From: Desulfovibrio sp. UIB00
GTDB lineage: Bacteria > Desulfobacterota > Desulfovibrionia > Desulfovibrionales > Desulfovibrionaceae
Reading direction: 5' to 3'
Assembly: GCF_022508225.1 (NCBI RefSeq)
Contig: NZ_JAETXJ010000004.1
Span: 1-64,000, forward strand
DNA: 64,000 nt
The notes under the pieces were generated by a model, which made no database searches, was not told the DNA's origin, and saw only the letters and a program-made list of their open reading frames with translations. The position numbers and the translations under genes were made by a program. Below, piece after piece: positions 62,168 through 64,000 of this stretch (positions are counted from its first letter, which is position 1; each line of letters begins with the position of its first letter).

Positions 62168-63295
62168 ATGGAAACAAGTCCGCAAGTGACCGTATCTGTT
62201 CAGGGGCCGCTGCTGCGCGTGAGCGTTGGCGGGCGCTGGAATTTGGACGAACCATGGCCTCTGGAGGCCATGGCCGCCCTGAGCCAGATAGCCGACCAGC
62301 GCATCCGCGAGGTGTGCCTTGAAAGCGCCGCCCTTGGACAGTGGGACAGCACCCTGCTGGTTTTTCTGGTGCAGATGGTCAAGGCGGCGCGCGCCCGTGA
62401 TCTGCCGGTGCATACGGAACTGCCCGAAGGCCTTGAGCGCCTTATCAAACTGGCCTTTGCTGTTCCTGCCAAGGCAGGCTCCGAACGCAGCAAAACCGAT
62501 GCGGGCTTTGTGACCCGCGTGGGCGAATGCGTGCTGGCTCTGCGGCCCAAGCTCGAGGACTTTCTTAATTTTCTTGGCGAGATTGTACTTTCCATCTGGC
62601 GGCTGTTTCTTGGCAGGGCCAAGATGCGCCCTATGGACCTGTTTGCCGCCATGCACGAATGCGGCGTGGCCGCATTGCCCATCATTTCGCTCACGAGCCT
62701 GCTGTTTGGCCTGATTCTGGCCTTTGTGGGCGCGGTGCAGCTCACCCAGTTTGGCGCGCAGATTTATGTTGCGGGCCTTGTGGGTATCGGCATGCTGCGG
62801 GTCATGGGGGCCATCATGGTGGGTGTGGTCATGGCGGGCCGGGTGGGCGCTGCCTACGCCGCCCTTATCGGCACCATGCAGGTCAACGAAGAGGTGGACG
62901 CGCTCTCCACCCTTGGCATTTCTCCCCACGACTTTCTTGTGCTGCCGCGCGTGCTGGCCCTCATGGCCATGATCCCCCTGCTGACCCTGTATGCCGACCT
63001 CATGGGCGTTATCGGCGGTTTTCTGGTGGGCACCACCATGTTGCGCCTGAACCCGATGGAATACATCAACGCTACCATACAGATGGTGCCCTTCAAGCAT
63101 ATGATTATCGGCCTTGTGTACGGCACGGTTTTTGGGGCCATTGTGGCCGTGGCAGGGTGCTATCAGGGCATACGTTGCGGACGCAGCGCCCAGGCTGTGG
63201 GCCAGGCCACCACCACGGCAGTGGTGCAGGCCATTGTGGGCATTATTGTGGCTACCGCCATCATCACCGTTATCTGCAACGTGCTGGAGGTGTAA
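62168..63295 (+). CDS. mlaE: MlaE-family permease with N-terminal STAS-like domain
   Basis: This 375-residue protein has an N-terminal domain of about 100 residues that resembles STAS (RVSVGGRWNLDEPWPLEAM, VCLESAALGQWDSTLLVFLVQM), then the MlaE permease with GLVGIGMLRVMGAIMVGVVMAGRVGAAYAALIGTM and EEVDALSTLGISPHDFLVLPR. It would move phospholipids for outer-membrane asymmetry. E. coli has the STAS part as a separate protein, MlaB; here it is fused. The next gene encodes the ATPase one base after the stop. No clear Shine-Dalgarno precedes the ATG. Confidence 0.88.
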   Translation: METSPQVTVSVQGPLLRVSVGGRWNLDEPWPLEAMAALSQIADQRIREVCLESAALGQWDSTLLVFLVQMVKAARARDLPVHTELPEGLERLIKLAFAVPAKAGSERSKTDAGFVTRVGECVLALRPKLEDFLNFLGEIVLSIWRLFLGRAKMRPMDLFAAMHECGVAALPIISLTSLLFGLILAFVGAVQLTQFGAQIYVAGLVGIGMLRVMGAIMVGVVMAGRVGAAYAALIGTMQVNEEVDALSTLGISPHDFLVLPRVLALMAMIPLLTLYADLMGVIGGFLVGTTMLRLNPMEYINATIQMVPFKHMIIGLVYGTVFGAIVAVAGCYQGIRCGRSAQAVGQATTTAVVQAIVGIIVATAIITVICNVLEV

Positions 63296-63296
63296 C

Positions 63297-64000
63297 ATGC
63301 CTGACGCCGACCAGCCCTCCATTATCCTGCCAAATACGGACGCGACCAGCGCTGCTCCGTCCTGCCCGGCCTCTGCCGTGCCGGATGAAGACGTGCGCAT
63401 CAGGGTACGTGATCTTACGGTGGCCTTCGGTTCCTTTGTGCTCATGCGCAATGTGTCGTTTGACGTGCGCGTGGGCGATATTTTCATGGTCATGGGCGGT
63501 TCCGGCTGCGGCAAAAGTACACTCTTGCGCGTGCTCATGGGCCTCAAGGAGCCGCAGCAAGGACAGATATGCTATAACGGCGAAGATTTCTGGGCTGGCA
63601 CGGAAGAAAGCCGCAGCCGCATCATGCGCAACACAGGCGTGCTCTTTCAGGGCGGCGCGCTGTGGAGTTCCATGACGCTGGCGGAAAATGTGGGGCTGCC
63701 CCTGCAACAGTATACTGACCTCACCGATGATGAAATCAGGGAACAGGCTTCGCTCAAACTGGCTCTTGCGGGTCTGGCAGGATTTGAGGATTATTATCCC
63801 TCGGAGATCAGCGGCGGCATGCGCAAACGCGCGGGGCTTGCCCGGGCGCTGGCGCTTGATCCGCAGATTCTCTTTCTGGACGAGCCTTCCGCAGGGCTTG
63901 ACCCTGTCAGCTCCCGGCTGCTGGACGACCTGATACTGGAGCTGCGCGACAGCCTGGGTACAACGTTTGTCATTGTTTCTCACGAGTTGCCGAGTATCTT
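63297..64000 (+). CDS. mlaF: MlaF-type ABC transporter ATP-binding protein (3' end outside window)
   Basis: The visible 234 residues hold an ABC ATPase with Walker A MGGSGCGKSTLLR, Q-loop VLFQGGALWSSMTLAENV, signature EISGGMRKRAGLARALALDP, Walker B ILFLDEPSAGLDP and the H-loop IVSHEL. The MRKRAGLARA signature is typical of MlaF/Ttg2A. The ATG at 63297 follows GGAGG directly after mlaE. The Ser-rich N-terminal 35 residues are an extension not usual in MlaF. The window ends before the stop. Confidence 0.9.
   Translation, partial: MPDADQPSIILPNTDATSAAPSCPASAVPDEDVRIRVRDLTVAFGSFVLMRNVSFDVRVGDIFMVMGGSGCGKSTLLRVLMGLKEPQQGQICYNGEDFWAGTEESRSRIMRNTGVLFQGGALWSSMTLAENVGLPLQQYTDLTDDEIREQASLKLALAGLAGFEDYYPSEISGGMRKRAGLARALALDPQILFLDEPSAGLDPVSSRLLDDLILELRDSLGTTFVIVSHELPSI

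Noticed and set aside
62096-63547. 483-codon open frame on the minus strand opposite mlaE
   Set aside because: The plus strand encodes a clear MlaE permease; the opposite frame is His/Gln/Gly-rich with no motif.

Overview
The window looks like a chromosome segment of a sulfate-reducing Desulfovibrio or close relative. The evidence is protein content and style: a Desulfovibrio-type outer-membrane porin, a desulfoferrodoxin-like protein, a glycyl radical enzyme with its activase, a precorrin-2 dehydrogenase next to hemA, an Mn-type pyrophosphatase, and GC-rich coding DNA with AT-rich control regions. No rRNA and no CRISPR array were seen.

Layout. (1) 1-2222: the 3' end of a glycyl radical enzyme, its radical-SAM activase, and two tandem IscA/HesB-like genes. 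The first of these has an in-frame TGA exactly where the second has Cys, so it is probably a selenoprotein. A very strong bidirectional terminator follows. (2) 2279-6555: an EamA exporter, an amino-acid permease, a DUF4125 protein and a TauE-type anion exporter. (3) 6669-28516: a likely genomic island of about 21.8 kb in the 3' end of tRNA-Leu(CAA). It is bounded by a 27-bp direct repeat of the tRNA end and has a broken tyrosine integrase beside the tRNA. It carries prophage-like small genes, a chemoreceptor, and a leftward set for CoA activation and redox chemistry: CoA-transferase, MFS transporter, acyl-CoA dehydrogenase, FixABCX, metallo-beta-lactamase-fold hydrolase and CoA ligase. A divergent set holds a second acyl-CoA dehydrogenase, a desulfoferrodoxin-like protein without its catalytic histidines, and a porin. 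A LysR regulator follows. (4) 28501-64000: ordinary core genome: tRNA-Leu, tRNA-Lys, hslU, tpx, znuABC, pirin, M23 peptidase, prmA, a methyltransferase with YcaO, queE/queD, an HlyD protein, a lipoprotein, ppaC, xerC-like/dprA/cpoB, two glycosyltransferases, precorrin-2 dehydrogenase/ccsA-type/hemA, tilS, polA and mlaE/mlaF (cut by the window end).

How the genes may work together. The island resembles the E. coli carnitine (cai/fix) and clostridial cinnamate (fld/acd) modules, but it matches neither fully. A carboxylic acid would enter through the porin and the MFS carrier and be made a CoA thioester by the ligase or by CoA transfer. It would then be reduced or oxidised by acyl-CoA dehydrogenases that exchange electrons with FixABCX. 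The substrate cannot be read from the sequence. A dispersed repeat with a 15-bp inverted core occurs around the queuosine genes and again next to polA.

The best leads are the Sec/Cys gene pair, the tRNA-Leu island with its CoA module, the active-site-less desulfoferrodoxin, and the methyltransferase-YcaO pair. All assignments come from reading the sequence and from remembered family motifs; no database search was run.
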